A stretch of DNA of 64,000 nucleotides from Actinomycetota bacterium. GTDB lineage: Bacteria > Actinomycetota > Actinomycetes > Mycobacteriales > Mycobacteriaceae. Position 1 is the first letter of the stretch, and each line of letters opens with the position of its first letter. The stretch is taken from positions 1-64,000 of the forward strand of contig JAFDWN010000007.1 of the NCBI GenBank assembly GCA_018268465.1, written 5' to 3'. The notes under the pieces were generated by a model that did no database searches, was not told the origin of the DNA, and saw nothing but the letters and a program-made list of their open reading frames with translations. The position numbers and the translations under genes are program-made. Below are positions 30,995 to 38,592 of this stretch, piece by piece.

Positions 30995-32047
30995 TCAGAC
31001 GACCACGACCATCTTTCCCCCGGCCTCCCCCGCCTCCATCACACGGTGCGCCTCGCGGATCTCGTCGAATCCGAACACCCGCGACGGCGCCGCATCGAGC
31101 TGCCCGTCGGCGACCTGCTGTGCGATCTCCTGCAGCGGTACGTCCGACAGCGGGAATCCGGGCGTCCCGAACACGAAGCTGCCGAAGAACGTCAGGTTGA
31201 CGCCGCTGGACATCCGCAACAGCGGGTTGAAGTCGGCGATCGGATCCAGCCCGCCGAGCCACCCGGCCAGGCAGGCGGTGCCGCCCCGGCGCAACATGTC
31301 CAGCGAGTCCAGGATCGTGCTGTTGCCCACCAGATCGAGGACGGCGTCGATCTGCTTGGATTCGGCAATGCTGCCGGCCAGCTCGGGCTGCTCGCGCTCG
31401 ACCCGCTCGACTCCCAGGCGCTCGAGCATGCCGAACCGCTCGGCGCTGCGCGCGGTCGCGATCACCCGCGCCCCGGCCGCGACTGCCATCTTGACCGCCG
31501 CCTGTCCGAACGACGAAGTCGCGCCGCGGATCACAATCGTCTGGCCGGGCGCCAGGTCGAGGTTGCGGAACAGGCAGGTCCACGCCGTGGCATAGGTTTC
31601 CGGCAGCGCGGCTAGTTGGGACCAGGGCAGCGTCGAGTCGATGGAGGCGACGTTGGCGGCACGCACCCGGGTGAACTCGGCGTAGCTACCGTTGACGGTG
31701 CGCCCGAGCCCGCCCATCAGCGCCGCGACTTTCGCCCCGACGGAAAACTCGCCGCCGGGGCAGGAGTCCACCACACCCACGCATTCGATACCGCTGACTT
31801 CGGCGGCCTCGGCCCATTCGCCGCGCCGCATGTGCATCTCCGCATGGTTGATGCCGAATCCCTTGACGGCGATGACCACCTCGCCGTCCCTTGGCAACGG
31901 CTTGGGGATGTCGGTGTACACCAGACTGTCCAGATCCCCGAACCCCGCGAGCACGATGGCCCGCATCGTCGGGCCGCCCGGCTGTTCACGCACCACGGCC
32001 GGCGCGGCGGGAACTGCCGGGGCGGCCTGCTTACTCTCAGTGATCAC
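30995..32047 (-). CDS. Quinone-oxidoreductase-like MDR dehydrogenase
   Basis: A 350-aa zinc-free medium-chain reductase/quinone oxidoreductase. The catalytic domain has VKGFGINHAEMHMRRGEW, and the NADPH site is IVIRGATSSFGQAAVKMAV (AxxxGxG type). It probably reduces quinones or enones with NADPH. The GTG at 32047 has a near-perfect GAAAGGGAGAA ribosome site and gives a 27-residue Ala/Pro-rich extension; a second start at MRAIVLAGFG (31966) would match the family length. A TetR gene is divergent, and the operator at 32137-32157 lies in the shared promoter region. Confidence 0.87.
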   Translation of the reverse strand: MITESKQAAPAVPAAPAVVREQPGGPTMRAIVLAGFGDLDSLVYTDIPKPLPRDGEVVIAVKGFGINHAEMHMRRGEWAEAAEVSGIECVGVVDSCPGGEFSVGAKVAALMGGLGRTVNGSYAEFTRVRAANVASIDSTLPWSQLAALPETYATAWTCLFRNLDLAPGQTIVIRGATSSFGQAAVKMAVAAGARVIATARSAERFGMLERLGVERVEREQPELAGSIAESKQIDAVLDLVGNSTILDSLDMLRRGGTACLAGWLGGLDPIADFNPLLRMSSGVNLTFFGSFVFGTPGFPLSDVPLQEIAQQVADGQLDAAPSRVFGFDEIREAHRVMEAGEAGGKMVVVV

Positions 32048-32136
32048 GTGTTCTCCCTTTCTCCTCAAGACTTCTCGGCAGACTTCTCGGCGCGAGAAAT
32101 ACGCCGCGAACGGCCACCGCCGCCGGCGTTCAAAAT

Positions 32137-32157
32137 TTGGGATATGTGACCCAGAAT
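32137..32157. promoter_or_regulatory. Putative TetR operator, copy 1
   Basis: The sequence TGGGATATGTGACCCAGAAT, preceded by T or TT, forms a dyad with arms TGGGAT/GACCCA around ATGT. It lies between the divergent quinone-oxidoreductase-like gene and the first TetR gene. It matches a second site at 33673-33693 at 18 of 21 bases. Binding by one or both local TetR proteins is inferred. Confidence 0.55.
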
Positions 32158-32235
32158 AGGCAGCCGCATGATGACCAGTCAATGGATCGCCGACATGATT
32201 GGGCCGGACATCCCAGAATCACGCCGCAGCAGCGG

Positions 32236-32241
32236 TACCCT
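32236..32241 (+). promoter_or_regulatory. -10 element of the first tetR gene (leaderless)
   Basis: TACCCT ends six bases before the GTG at 32248, supporting that start over the upstream ATG frames at 32137 and 32182. Confidence 0.45.
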
Positions 32242-32247
32242 GGCGCG

Positions 32248-32919
32248 GTGCCCGACGTGCAGGATCTGACCCCCAAGGGGCGCGCGACGCGCGACCGGAT
32301 CGTCACGTCGGCAGCGAACCTCGTCCTCACCGAGGGCTTGCCCGAGTTCAACATGGACAAGGTGCGCAAAGCGGCGTCGGTGAGCGGTTCGCAGCTGGCG
32401 CACTACTTCACCGACAAGCAGGCCTTGCTCCGCGCGATCCTCACCCGCCAGATCGAGACCGTCCTCGAATTCCACCGCCAGCCGGCCCTGCGCGACCTCG
32501 ACACCTTCGAGGACTTCGAGCGCTGGATCACGCTGAACCTGCGGTATCTCCGCCGCGTCGGCTACCAGGGCACGCCCACTTACCATGCCCTGGTCGGGCA
32601 ACTGGCGAAATCCGACGATGCGACGCGCGCGACGCTGGCGGCCGGCTACGGACAATGGGTGGAGTTGCTCCAGAACGCGATCGGGCGCATGAGGGATCGC
32701 GGCCTGCTGGTCGCCGACGCCGATCCGCGCCAACTGGCCCTCGTCATCGTCGCCGCCCATCAGGGCGGCGGCACAATCTCCTTCACGTTCCGCGAGCCCT
32801 GGCCGCATGCGCACGCGGTGCGGTTCGCCGTCAACTATCTGCGGCTGTACGCCGCCGACCCGGCCGAACGGGCCCCGCGCCGCCCCACGCGTTCGCGTCG
32901 GCAAGCCGGACGTGTCTGA
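32248..32919 (+). CDS. TetR-family regulator 1
   Basis: A 223-aa TetR regulator. The N-terminal helix-turn-helix has TRDRIVTSAANLVLTEGLPE and VRKAASVSGSQLAHYFTDK, then an all-helical ligand domain ending with LVIVAAHQGGGTISFTFR. The C-terminus is a basic tail (RRPTRSRRQAGR). It is divergent from the quinone-oxidoreductase-like gene and likely represses it through the dyad at 32137. It is clearly related to TetR 2 downstream (both contain VSGSQ, HYF and AHQGG motifs), so the pair arose by duplication. Confidence 0.9.
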   Translation: MPDVQDLTPKGRATRDRIVTSAANLVLTEGLPEFNMDKVRKAASVSGSQLAHYFTDKQALLRAILTRQIETVLEFHRQPALRDLDTFEDFERWITLNLRYLRRVGYQGTPTYHALVGQLAKSDDATRATLAAGYGQWVELLQNAIGRMRDRGLLVADADPRQLALVIVAAHQGGGTISFTFREPWPHAHAVRFAVNYLRLYAADPAERAPRRPTRSRRQAGRV

Positions 32920-33035
32920 TCACCGGAAACCCGCCCCGCCGGCGGTACAGTCGGTTTCTCGCCTCCCCGGGGGGGTGACTGCGAAGGCGAGACGGCGCAC
33001 CGCGCCGTCCGATCGATGCCGAAGGCGCACCGCGT

Positions 33036-33659
33036 ATGCCCGACGAACCGCAGCAGTTGACCCGAAAAGGACTCGCGACCAAAGCCCGGATCGTCGACCT
33101 CACCGCGAAGCTGATGTTCGACCGGGGAGTCGCGGGCACGAGTATTGGCGACGTCCGCAGGGCCGCGGCGGTCAGCGGCTCCCAGATGTCGCACTACTTC
33201 GGCGACAAACGCGATCTCACGCGCCAGGTCGTCGCCGCACGCCGCCGCGACGTCCTGACGTTTCACACCCAGCCCCCGCTGGGCGCCCTGGACAGCCTCG
33301 AAGCCCTGCAGGCGTGGGCCGACGCGTGCATCGCCGACGTCGAAACCACCTACCGCAAGGGTGGATGCGTGTACGGCTCGCTGGCCGGTGAACTCTTGGA
33401 GGCCGACGCAGAGGTGCTCGACGACCTGGCGGCCGGATACGACGAGTGGATCGGACTGTTCCGCTCCGGGCTGACCGCCATGCGGCGCCGCGGCGAACTG
33501 CGCGCCGACGCCGACCCGCTCCACCTCGCCACCGCGCTGGTCGCCGCACACCAGGGCGGCACGATGATCACCTTTGCCACCGGCGACGCCGCGCCCCTGC
33601 GCGCGGCGGTGAACGCCGCTGTGCACTATGTACGCTCATTCGCCGCCGCCCCGTCCTGA
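33036..33659 (+). CDS. TetR-family regulator 2
   Basis: A 207-aa TetR regulator starting at the ATG of MPDEPQQLTRKGLATKARIV. The DNA-binding part has VRRAAAVSGSQMSHYFGDKR, and the ligand domain includes GGCVYGSLAGELLEADAEVL and a late AAHQGGTMITFA. It is the second of two related TetR genes in tandem, 116 bp after the first, and is followed by the haloacid dehalogenase gene with an operator copy (33673-33693) directly behind its stop. An organic or halogenated ligand is possible but not shown. Confidence 0.9.
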   Translation: MPDEPQQLTRKGLATKARIVDLTAKLMFDRGVAGTSIGDVRRAAAVSGSQMSHYFGDKRDLTRQVVAARRRDVLTFHTQPPLGALDSLEALQAWADACIADVETTYRKGGCVYGSLAGELLEADAEVLDDLAAGYDEWIGLFRSGLTAMRRRGELRADADPLHLATALVAAHQGGTMITFATGDAAPLRAAVNAAVHYVRSFAAAPS

Positions 33660-33672
33660 CCCCTGGACGTGA

Positions 33673-33693
33673 TTGGGTCGTGTGACCCAGAAT
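33673..33693. promoter_or_regulatory. Putative TetR operator, copy 2
   Basis: The dyad TGGGTC-GTGT-GACCCA has perfect 6-bp arms and continues AGAAT. It lies 13 bp after the TetR 2 stop and 72 bp before the dehalogenase ATG. It is the better of the two related sites; the other is at 32137-32157. Confidence 0.58.
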
Positions 33694-33765
33694 GGTGGGA
33701 TCCGCCACCGGCCGCGCGCTGCCCGCACCCGCGACGTCCGGGGCCGCCGGCGAAGGGATACCAGG

Positions 33766-34470
33766 ATGACACTGCCCGACAGCACGCCCGCCGACGCGCC
33801 GGAGGTCCTTGTCTTCGACGTCAACGAGACCCTGCTCGACATCGAGTCGCTGGCACCGTTGTTCGAGGAGATCTTCGGCGACCCCCACGCGTTGCGCAAA
33901 TGGTTCGGCCAGCTGGTCATGTACTCGATGACCACGGCACTGTCGGGCTGCTACGTCGACTTCTTCACCCTCGGGCGGGCGATGCTGCGGATGCTCGCCG
34001 ACATCGACGGCCGCAGCATCGGGGCATCAGATCTCGACCGCATCGCACACGGCATGCGCACGATGCCAGCCCATCCCGATGTCGAGACAGGGCTGACGAT
34101 GCTGCGCGACAACGGTTTCCGGCTCGCTACTCTCACCAACTCGCCGCCGGGCGCCGGCGGCCCCACCCCGCTCGAACACGCGGGCCTGGCCGGGTTCTTC
34201 GAACGGCAGCTCAGCGTCGACACCTGCCATACGTTCAAACCCGATCCCGCGGTCTACCGCTACACCTGCCGGGAACTCGACGTCGACCCCACTCGGTGCA
34301 TGATGGTGGCCTGCCACGTCTGGGACACCGTCGGCGCACAAAGCGTCGGGTATTCCGGCGCGCTGATCACCCGGCCCGGCAACGTACCGATACCCCTGCC
34401 CGGCCTGCCGCAGCCCGGGCTCGTCGTGGCCGACGTGCCCGAACTCGCACGCCGCCTCGACAGGAGCTGA
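33766..34470 (+). CDS. Haloacid dehalogenase, type II
   Basis: A 234-aa HAD hydrolase of the (S)-2-haloacid dehalogenase type. The nucleophile Asp is in VLVFDVNETLLDIESL (about residue 18), motif II Thr/Ser in LATLTNSPPG, the Lys in CHTFKPDPAVYRYTCRELDV, and the terminal motif in MVACHVWDTVGAQSVGY. It would replace the halogen of 2-haloacids by hydroxyl, or act on a related substrate. AAGGGAT lies upstream of the ATG. The operator dyad 72 bp upstream puts it under the neighbouring TetR system. Confidence 0.88.
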   Translation: MTLPDSTPADAPEVLVFDVNETLLDIESLAPLFEEIFGDPHALRKWFGQLVMYSMTTALSGCYVDFFTLGRAMLRMLADIDGRSIGASDLDRIAHGMRTMPAHPDVETGLTMLRDNGFRLATLTNSPPGAGGPTPLEHAGLAGFFERQLSVDTCHTFKPDPAVYRYTCRELDVDPTRCMMVACHVWDTVGAQSVGYSGALITRPGNVPIPLPGLPQPGLVVADVPELARRLDRS

Positions 34471-34772
34471 CCGGCCGCCACACCGGAGGAAGCTCGCCGC
34501 CAGCCCGGCCCGGCAGGGGGCGCCCCGCAATGCGCCGGCGCGGCCGGTGCCCGTGACATCGGCCATTGTCACCGGCGGTGACCTGCCAAACCTGCCCCCG
34601 AGGGGGTTAAGGGCCCCGCGGCGGGCAAACGATTCCAGACGAATGTGCCGGTGTGCCTGCCCAATTCACCGGGACGCCGGGGCGCGGGGCACGGCCGGCG
34701 GGGGCTAGAGTGATCCGCAGACGGGGGATGCCGCAGTCATATGGCAGAAACCGGAAGTGGGGTGTGATCCGA
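34471..34772. other. Gene-free stretch
   Basis: No coding frame with a start and ribosome site was seen in about 300 bp. A CTAGAGT -10-like box near 34705 may serve the next small exported protein gene, which also has a ribosome-like GAAGTGGGG before its ATG. No repeats or hairpins stand out. Confidence 0.4.
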
Positions 34773-35036
34773 ATGAAACTGTTGAAGAAGGCCGCCGTCG
34801 GCGTTGGCATGCTGGCCTTCCCGCTGGGTATCGCCGTCGGGGGTGCCGCGCCTGCATCGGCCGGACCGGACATCTGCGTCGGTGGCCCGTGGGGTTATGC
34901 CTACGCCTGTGTCGACACACCGGGCTGGGTTGACTGGTACGGCGGGCCAGGTGGGCCTCCGCCGCCCCCGTGGGCAGGTCCGCCTGGTCCGCCTGGGCCG
35001 CCTGGGCCGCACGGGCCGCACGGCCCCTGGCGATAA
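34773..35036 (+). CDS. Small exported Pro/Gly-rich protein
   Basis: An 87-aa precursor. The signal peptide (MKLLKKAAVGVGMLAFPLGI, cleavage near ASA) precedes a mature part with two Cys (PDICVGGPWGYAYACVD) and a low-complexity tail of PPGPPGP and GPHGPHGP units. It should be secreted or surface-associated. The tail resembles collagen-like repeats but is too short for a helix domain. The function is unknown; the ATG is chosen because the signal peptide starts there. Confidence 0.72.
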   Translation: MKLLKKAAVGVGMLAFPLGIAVGGAAPASAGPDICVGGPWGYAYACVDTPGWVDWYGGPGGPPPPPWAGPPGPPGPPGPHGPHGPWR

Positions 35037-35037
35037 G

Positions 35038-35430
35038 TCACCGGCGGGTCTCGATCACCCGTCGCGCGACGCCGACCAGCGGTACATTGCTTTCCTGCGA
35101 GAGTCGGCGCAGCAGCGTGAGCGGACAGCGCGACTCGACGCGAAAGTCGTTAGTGCACAAGATCACCTCGTGCAGCGGCATCGACGCACGGGCCCTCCGC
35201 GACGTCACCTGAAGTTCGTCGAGCCGATACGGCATAACCGGAGTTCCGGCCGGGAAACGAAATAGTGTTTGTCCGCCCACCTTGCGGGCAATGCTCATGC
35301 ACAGGCACACGTAGTGGTCGACCACGTACGTTTGCCGAGGTCTCGTCGGTTCAGACCACGAGCCGGCGGGGCCGCCCCACGTCCCGCCGGCCTCGTACGC
35401 CTCACGCCAAGTCGGCAAGACCTTCGCCAT
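35038..35430 (-). CDS. Hypothetical protein (130 aa)
   Basis: A minus-strand frame of 130 residues from MAKVLPTWREAYEAGGTWGG to VARRVIETRR; the frame remains open to 35553, but the extra residues are Arg/Ser-rich and look non-coding. It is soluble, with a Cys-containing VVDHYVCLCMSIARKVGG segment and a well-behaved C-terminal half (LHEVILCTNDFRVESRCPLT). I do not recognise a family. It converges with the small Pro/Gly-rich gene (1 bp gap). It could be a chance frame, though its amino acid make-up looks protein-like. Confidence 0.5.
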   Translation of the reverse strand: MAKVLPTWREAYEAGGTWGGPAGSWSEPTRPRQTYVVDHYVCLCMSIARKVGGQTLFRFPAGTPVMPYRLDELQVTSRRARASMPLHEVILCTNDFRVESRCPLTLLRRLSQESNVPLVGVARRVIETRR

Positions 35431-35675
35431 CCGAAGGTTGCTGCGCCGCATCGGTGAGCGACGGAAAGCTGCCGCTGGTTTCAGCGCCGACCGTGCTCGC
35501 GACACCGCCGCGGCGCTCATCCCCCGCGCCGATGTCCGCACCCGACGCGACATCCCCCCGTTGACGCGTGAAGCACCTCGCCGCCGATCCCGACCGCCCG
35601 CGCACGTCCGCTATCCAACGCTCTGAACTGCACCTTATCTGCACGACCCGGATTTCGGACACCCGCAGAACAGAT

Positions 35676-35702
35676 CTAGCACTCGCATGGTTCGAGTGCT
35701 AA
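35676..35702. promoter_or_regulatory. CIRCE element (HrcA operator)
   Basis: CTAGCACTC, nine bases, GAGTGCTAA: this matches the canonical CIRCE repeat (TTAGCACTC-N9-GAGTGCTAA) with one deviation at the first base. It lies 72 bp upstream of the hsp20 gene, so heat-shock control by HrcA is expected. HrcA is not encoded here. Confidence 0.88.
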
Positions 35703-35728
35703 TATCGGCGTCGCACAGTGATTTTGCT

Positions 35729-35747
35729 GCCCGCCAGGGTGGCGGGC
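35729..35747 (+). promoter_or_regulatory. 5' UTR hairpin of hsp20
   Basis: A 7-bp perfect stem GCCCGCC/GGCGGGC with loop AGGGT lies 12 bases before the AGGAGG ribosome site. It does not cover the site itself. It could stabilise the mRNA or be part of a temperature-sensitive fold. Confidence 0.35.
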
Positions 35748-35774
35748 TCTAAGTGGCTGAGGAGGTGAATTACT

Positions 35775-36224
35775 GTGCTTCGTTTCGATCCGTTCAGTGA
35801 CCTCGACACCGTTACCCGTAGTTTGCTGACTACCCAGACCGGGTCGGCGCGCACACCGCGGTTCATGCCCATGGACCTGTGCAAAATCGACGACCACTAC
35901 CTCGTGACCGCCGACCTGCCCGGTGTCGATCCCGGCTCGGTCGACGTCAACATCGACAACGGAACGCTGACCATCTCGGCGCATCGCAGTGCCCGCTCGG
36001 ACGACTCCGCGCAGTGGCTGGCCAACGAGCGGTTCTACGGCAGCTACCGGCGGCAACTGTCCCTCGGTGAGGGTATCGACGCCGCGGCGATCACGGCGAG
36101 CTACGAGAACGGCGTACTGAGCGTCACTCTCCCGCTGGCCGAACGTGCCAAACCCCGCAAGATCGACGTGACACGCGGAGGCGAACACCGATCGATCGAA
36201 CCCACCACCGTCGACGCCGACTAG
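35775..36224 (+). CDS. Hsp20/alpha-crystallin small heat-shock protein
   Basis: A 149-aa small heat-shock chaperone. The N-terminal arm (MLRFDPFSDLDTVTRSLL) leads into the alpha-crystallin domain (about residues 34-135), with DHYLVTADLPGVDPGSVDVN, an ERFYGSYRRQLSLGEGID segment, and ENGVLSVTLPLAERAKPRKI carrying the A-x-x-x-n-GvL motif. It holds unfolding proteins as an oligomer. It resembles the M. leprae 18-kDa antigen group more than HspX. The GTG has a textbook AGGAGG nine bases upstream, and the CIRCE element controls it. Confidence 0.94.
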   Translation: MLRFDPFSDLDTVTRSLLTTQTGSARTPRFMPMDLCKIDDHYLVTADLPGVDPGSVDVNIDNGTLTISAHRSARSDDSAQWLANERFYGSYRRQLSLGEGIDAAAITASYENGVLSVTLPLAERAKPRKIDVTRGGEHRSIEPTTVDAD

Positions 36225-36235
36225 GGCGCAGCGGC

Positions 36236-36832
36236 TCAGCCGCAGCGGGCCAACCGGAACTCCAGGTTGGCCCGCACGGCGGGCCATTCGACGTCGAGAA
36301 TCGAGTACACCACGGTGTCGCGCCGCGATCCGTCGGGCAGCAACTGATGGCTGCGCAACACCCCGTCGAGTTTTGCGCCCAGCCGTTCGATGGCGGTACG
36401 GCTGGTGAAGTTGAAGAAGTGGGTGCGGAATTCCACTGCCACACAGCCCAGTTCGCCGAATGCGTGGCCCAACATCAACAACTTGCTCTCGGTGTTGACA
36501 CCGGTACGGCGCACCGATCCGGTATACCAGGTGTGACCGATCTCCAGGCGGCGGTTCGCGGCGTCGACGTTGAGGTAACTCGAGGAGCCGACCAGAGCGC
36601 CATCCAGATCACGGACGACGAACGTGATGCCGCCGTCCGCCGCGCGCAGCGTCAGCATCCGCTCCACCCAGTCCCCCGCCGTCCCCGGCGACGGCGCACT
36701 GGTGAACCACAATGCGCCCACGTCGCCGTCGGCGCAGGCCGCCGCGATCTCGGTGCTGTGCTCACGGGTCAACGGTTCCAGCCGCACCCAGCGCCCGCCG
36801 GTGAGGACCACCGGGCGTACGAAACCCGTCAC
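36236..36832 (-). CDS. GNAT acetyltransferase, RimJ/RimL type
   Basis: A 198-aa GNAT N-acetyltransferase (VRLEPLTREHSTEIAAACAD at the N-terminus, LEIGHTWYTGSVRRTGVNTE, and LGCVAVEFRTHFFNFTSRTA with the acetyl-CoA region). Relatives acetylate ribosomal proteins, aminoglycosides or amino acids; the substrate here is unknown. It starts with a GTG that overlaps the stop of the upstream membrane gene (GTGA), forming a two-gene operon. A small palindrome GCGGCT-C-AGCCGC spans its stop codon. Confidence 0.85.
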   Translation of the reverse strand: MTGFVRPVVLTGGRWVRLEPLTREHSTEIAAACADGDVGALWFTSAPSPGTAGDWVERMLTLRAADGGITFVVRDLDGALVGSSSYLNVDAANRRLEIGHTWYTGSVRRTGVNTESKLLMLGHAFGELGCVAVEFRTHFFNFTSRTAIERLGAKLDGVLRSHQLLPDGSRRDTVVYSILDVEWPAVRANLEFRLARCG

Positions 36833-37257
36833 GACGACCGGCCCGCGGTGAACGCCGACACGACCGCCCAGATCGAACACAGCACCGCGCCGACGGCCAC
36901 CGCGAGCCCCACGTAGAGGCCGTATCCCGCCGCAACCGGCGGCGCAACGTTGACGCGGAAGTAGAACACCGTCAGCGCCACCAACAAGATCGAAATGCTC
37001 AAAGCCGCAACCGAAACCGGTCTGATGGCCAACCCGCGGGCGGACATCGCCCCCGCCACGATCAACGTCGCGGCCAGCAGCACGATCAGCTGACCGGCCC
37101 CGAACCGCGGCGGCAGGTGCAGGCTGCCCACCGCACCGCCGATCGCGTTGGCGCGCCCGCCGCCGTCGGCGCCGGTGGTCAGCCACGGCAGCCAGGCACT
37201 GACGAGCAGCACTCCGGCGAGAAACGCCACCAGCCAACCGGGACGCGGGCGCAGCAT
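36829..37257 (-). CDS. Four-helix membrane protein (142 aa)
   Basis: A 142-aa membrane protein with four predicted helices (WLVAFLAGVLLVSAWLPWL, QLIVLLAATLIVAGAMSA, VAALSISILLVALTVFYF, GLYVGLAVAVGAVLCSIWAV). No family name is recognised. TAGGCT on the minus strand (37264-37269) ends six bases before the ATG, a leaderless arrangement. It is translated together with the GNAT gene through a GTGA overlap. Confidence 0.72.
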   Translation of the reverse strand: MLRPRPGWLVAFLAGVLLVSAWLPWLTTGADGGGRANAIGGAVGSLHLPPRFGAGQLIVLLAATLIVAGAMSARGLAIRPVSVAALSISILLVALTVFYFRVNVAPPVAAGYGLYVGLAVAVGAVLCSIWAVVSAFTAGRSS

Positions 37258-37355
37258 GCGACGAGCCTAACGCGACCACACGGCCCCGACCCGCGCCCGC
37301 GCGGCGGCGTCACCTCTAGTCTGGAGCCCGACCTCACCTAAGGCGGTATTCGGCG

Positions 37356-37802
37356 ATGACGGACCTCCCCGACTGGGCACAGACGCTCGACCTGGCCCCC
37401 CACCCCGAGGGCGGCTGGTTCCGGGAAACCTGGCGCAGCGACCTGACGATCACCGAATCGGTGCTGCCGCCCGACTACACCGGCCCGCGCAGCGCGGGCA
37501 CGGCCATCCTGTTCCTGCTCATGCCCGGTCAGCAGTCCGCGTGGCACACCGTGCGCAGCGCCGAGTTGTGGCTGCACCACCGGGGCAGCCCGCTGGTGCT
37601 CGAGGTCGGCGCCGAACAGGACGACGCCACAGCCCATCTGCTCGGCAGCGACATCGCCGCCGGCGCGAGTCCCCAGTTCGTGGTCCCACCGGGACACTGG
37701 CAGCGCGCCCGCCCCCGCGACGCCGAACCCACGCTGGTGAGCTGCATCGTCGTACCCGGGTTCGACTTCGCCGATTTCGCGCTGGCCGCCCCTAGCGACT
37801 GA
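37356..37802 (+). CDS. Cupin, DUF985 type
   Basis: A 148-aa DUF985 cupin (LAPHPEGGWFRETWRSD at the N-terminus, FLLMPGQQSAWHTVRSAELW with the metal-type His, LHHRGSPLVLEV, and VVPPGHWQRARP later). DUF985 proteins form a beta-barrel and may bind a metal or sugar; no established reaction. A TAAGGCGG site precedes the ATG. Its 3' end overlaps the convergent BKACE gene by 11 bp. Confidence 0.85.
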   Translation: MTDLPDWAQTLDLAPHPEGGWFRETWRSDLTITESVLPPDYTGPRSAGTAILFLLMPGQQSAWHTVRSAELWLHHRGSPLVLEVGAEQDDATAHLLGSDIAAGASPQFVVPPGHWQRARPRDAEPTLVSCIVVPGFDFADFALAAPSD

Positions 37803-38520
37803 GCAGTTCCACCGCCGCGGACACCAGATCGGCGTTACCCGCCGGGGTGGAACCGTCGGGCAGCCGCACCGTGTCCTCCAGGCCGATCCGGGTCTGCACG
37901 CCGCGCACCCCGGCGTGTTCCAGTAGCGGCCAACAGCTTTCGTCGAGGCCGTGCAGCAGCACCGGCGCGGGCGACCCGGCGGCCATCACCTGGCTGAGCA
38001 GATCGTCGGCGGTAGACACGTCTTCGTGGCCCTGCAGTTCGATCATCACCCGCATGCAGTGCTGGGAGATATCGGAATTCGCCCACGATGCCGCCGCCTC
38101 GGCATGGAAGATCCCGACCTCCACCCCCAACCCCTTGCTCAGCAGCAGCCGGGCGAGGTCCTCGGAGCCGGGTTCATGCCAGTTGACCGAGGCGAAGTCG
38201 GGCAGCACCGTCCACCCGTCCACGGCACGCAGGCGTTTCTCGGCGTCGGGCAGCGCCCAATACCCCGTCGTCACACCCAGCGGCAGCCCCGGCACCGCGT
38301 GCCGCACCGCGCTCACCGCCGCCGCCACAACCTCGGGCTGCAGCGAATCCACCCCGTCGGCGGTCTTGGGGTGCATATGCACCGCCTTGGCACCCGCCCG
38401 GTGTGCCGCCGCCGCTTCCGCGGCGAGTTCGTCAGGGGTGACGGGCAGGTTGGGGTGCTGGTCGGGCGTCCGGGCGCCGTTGATGCACGCCTTCACGTAG
38501 ATCTTCGGGGAATTCGGCAT
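37792..38520 (-). CDS. BKACE-family (DUF849) beta-keto acid cleavage enzyme
   Basis: A 242-aa TIM-barrel protein of the 3-keto-5-aminohexanoate cleavage family: KIYVKACINGARTPDQH at the N-terminus, AKAVHMHPKTADGVDSLQ with the zinc His pair, and LHGLDESCWPLLEHAGVRG. Members condense a beta-keto acid with acetyl-CoA and split it. It is shorter than typical members (about 270-310 aa). The native substrate is unknown. The VOC protein gene upstream is on the same strand, 72 bp away. Confidence 0.82.
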   Translation of the reverse strand: MPNSPKIYVKACINGARTPDQHPNLPVTPDELAAEAAAAHRAGAKAVHMHPKTADGVDSLQPEVVAAAVSAVRHAVPGLPLGVTTGYWALPDAEKRLRAVDGWTVLPDFASVNWHEPGSEDLARLLLSKGLGVEVGIFHAEAAASWANSDISQHCMRVMIELQGHEDVSTADDLLSQVMAAGSPAPVLLHGLDESCWPLLEHAGVRGVQTRIGLEDTVRLPDGSTPAGNADLVSAAVELLSR

Positions 38521-38592
38521 GCCATCATCTTCGCCGGTACGCCCGCCGCCGCGCGCAGCGACCTCCGCGGCCCGGGCCGGCAGGTGCTGCTA

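Noticed and set aside
34930-35030. Possible repeat array or CRISPR-like unit in the Pro/Gly-rich gene
   Set aside because: The repeats are short in-frame codon repeats encoding PPG and GPH; there are no spacers or cas genes.
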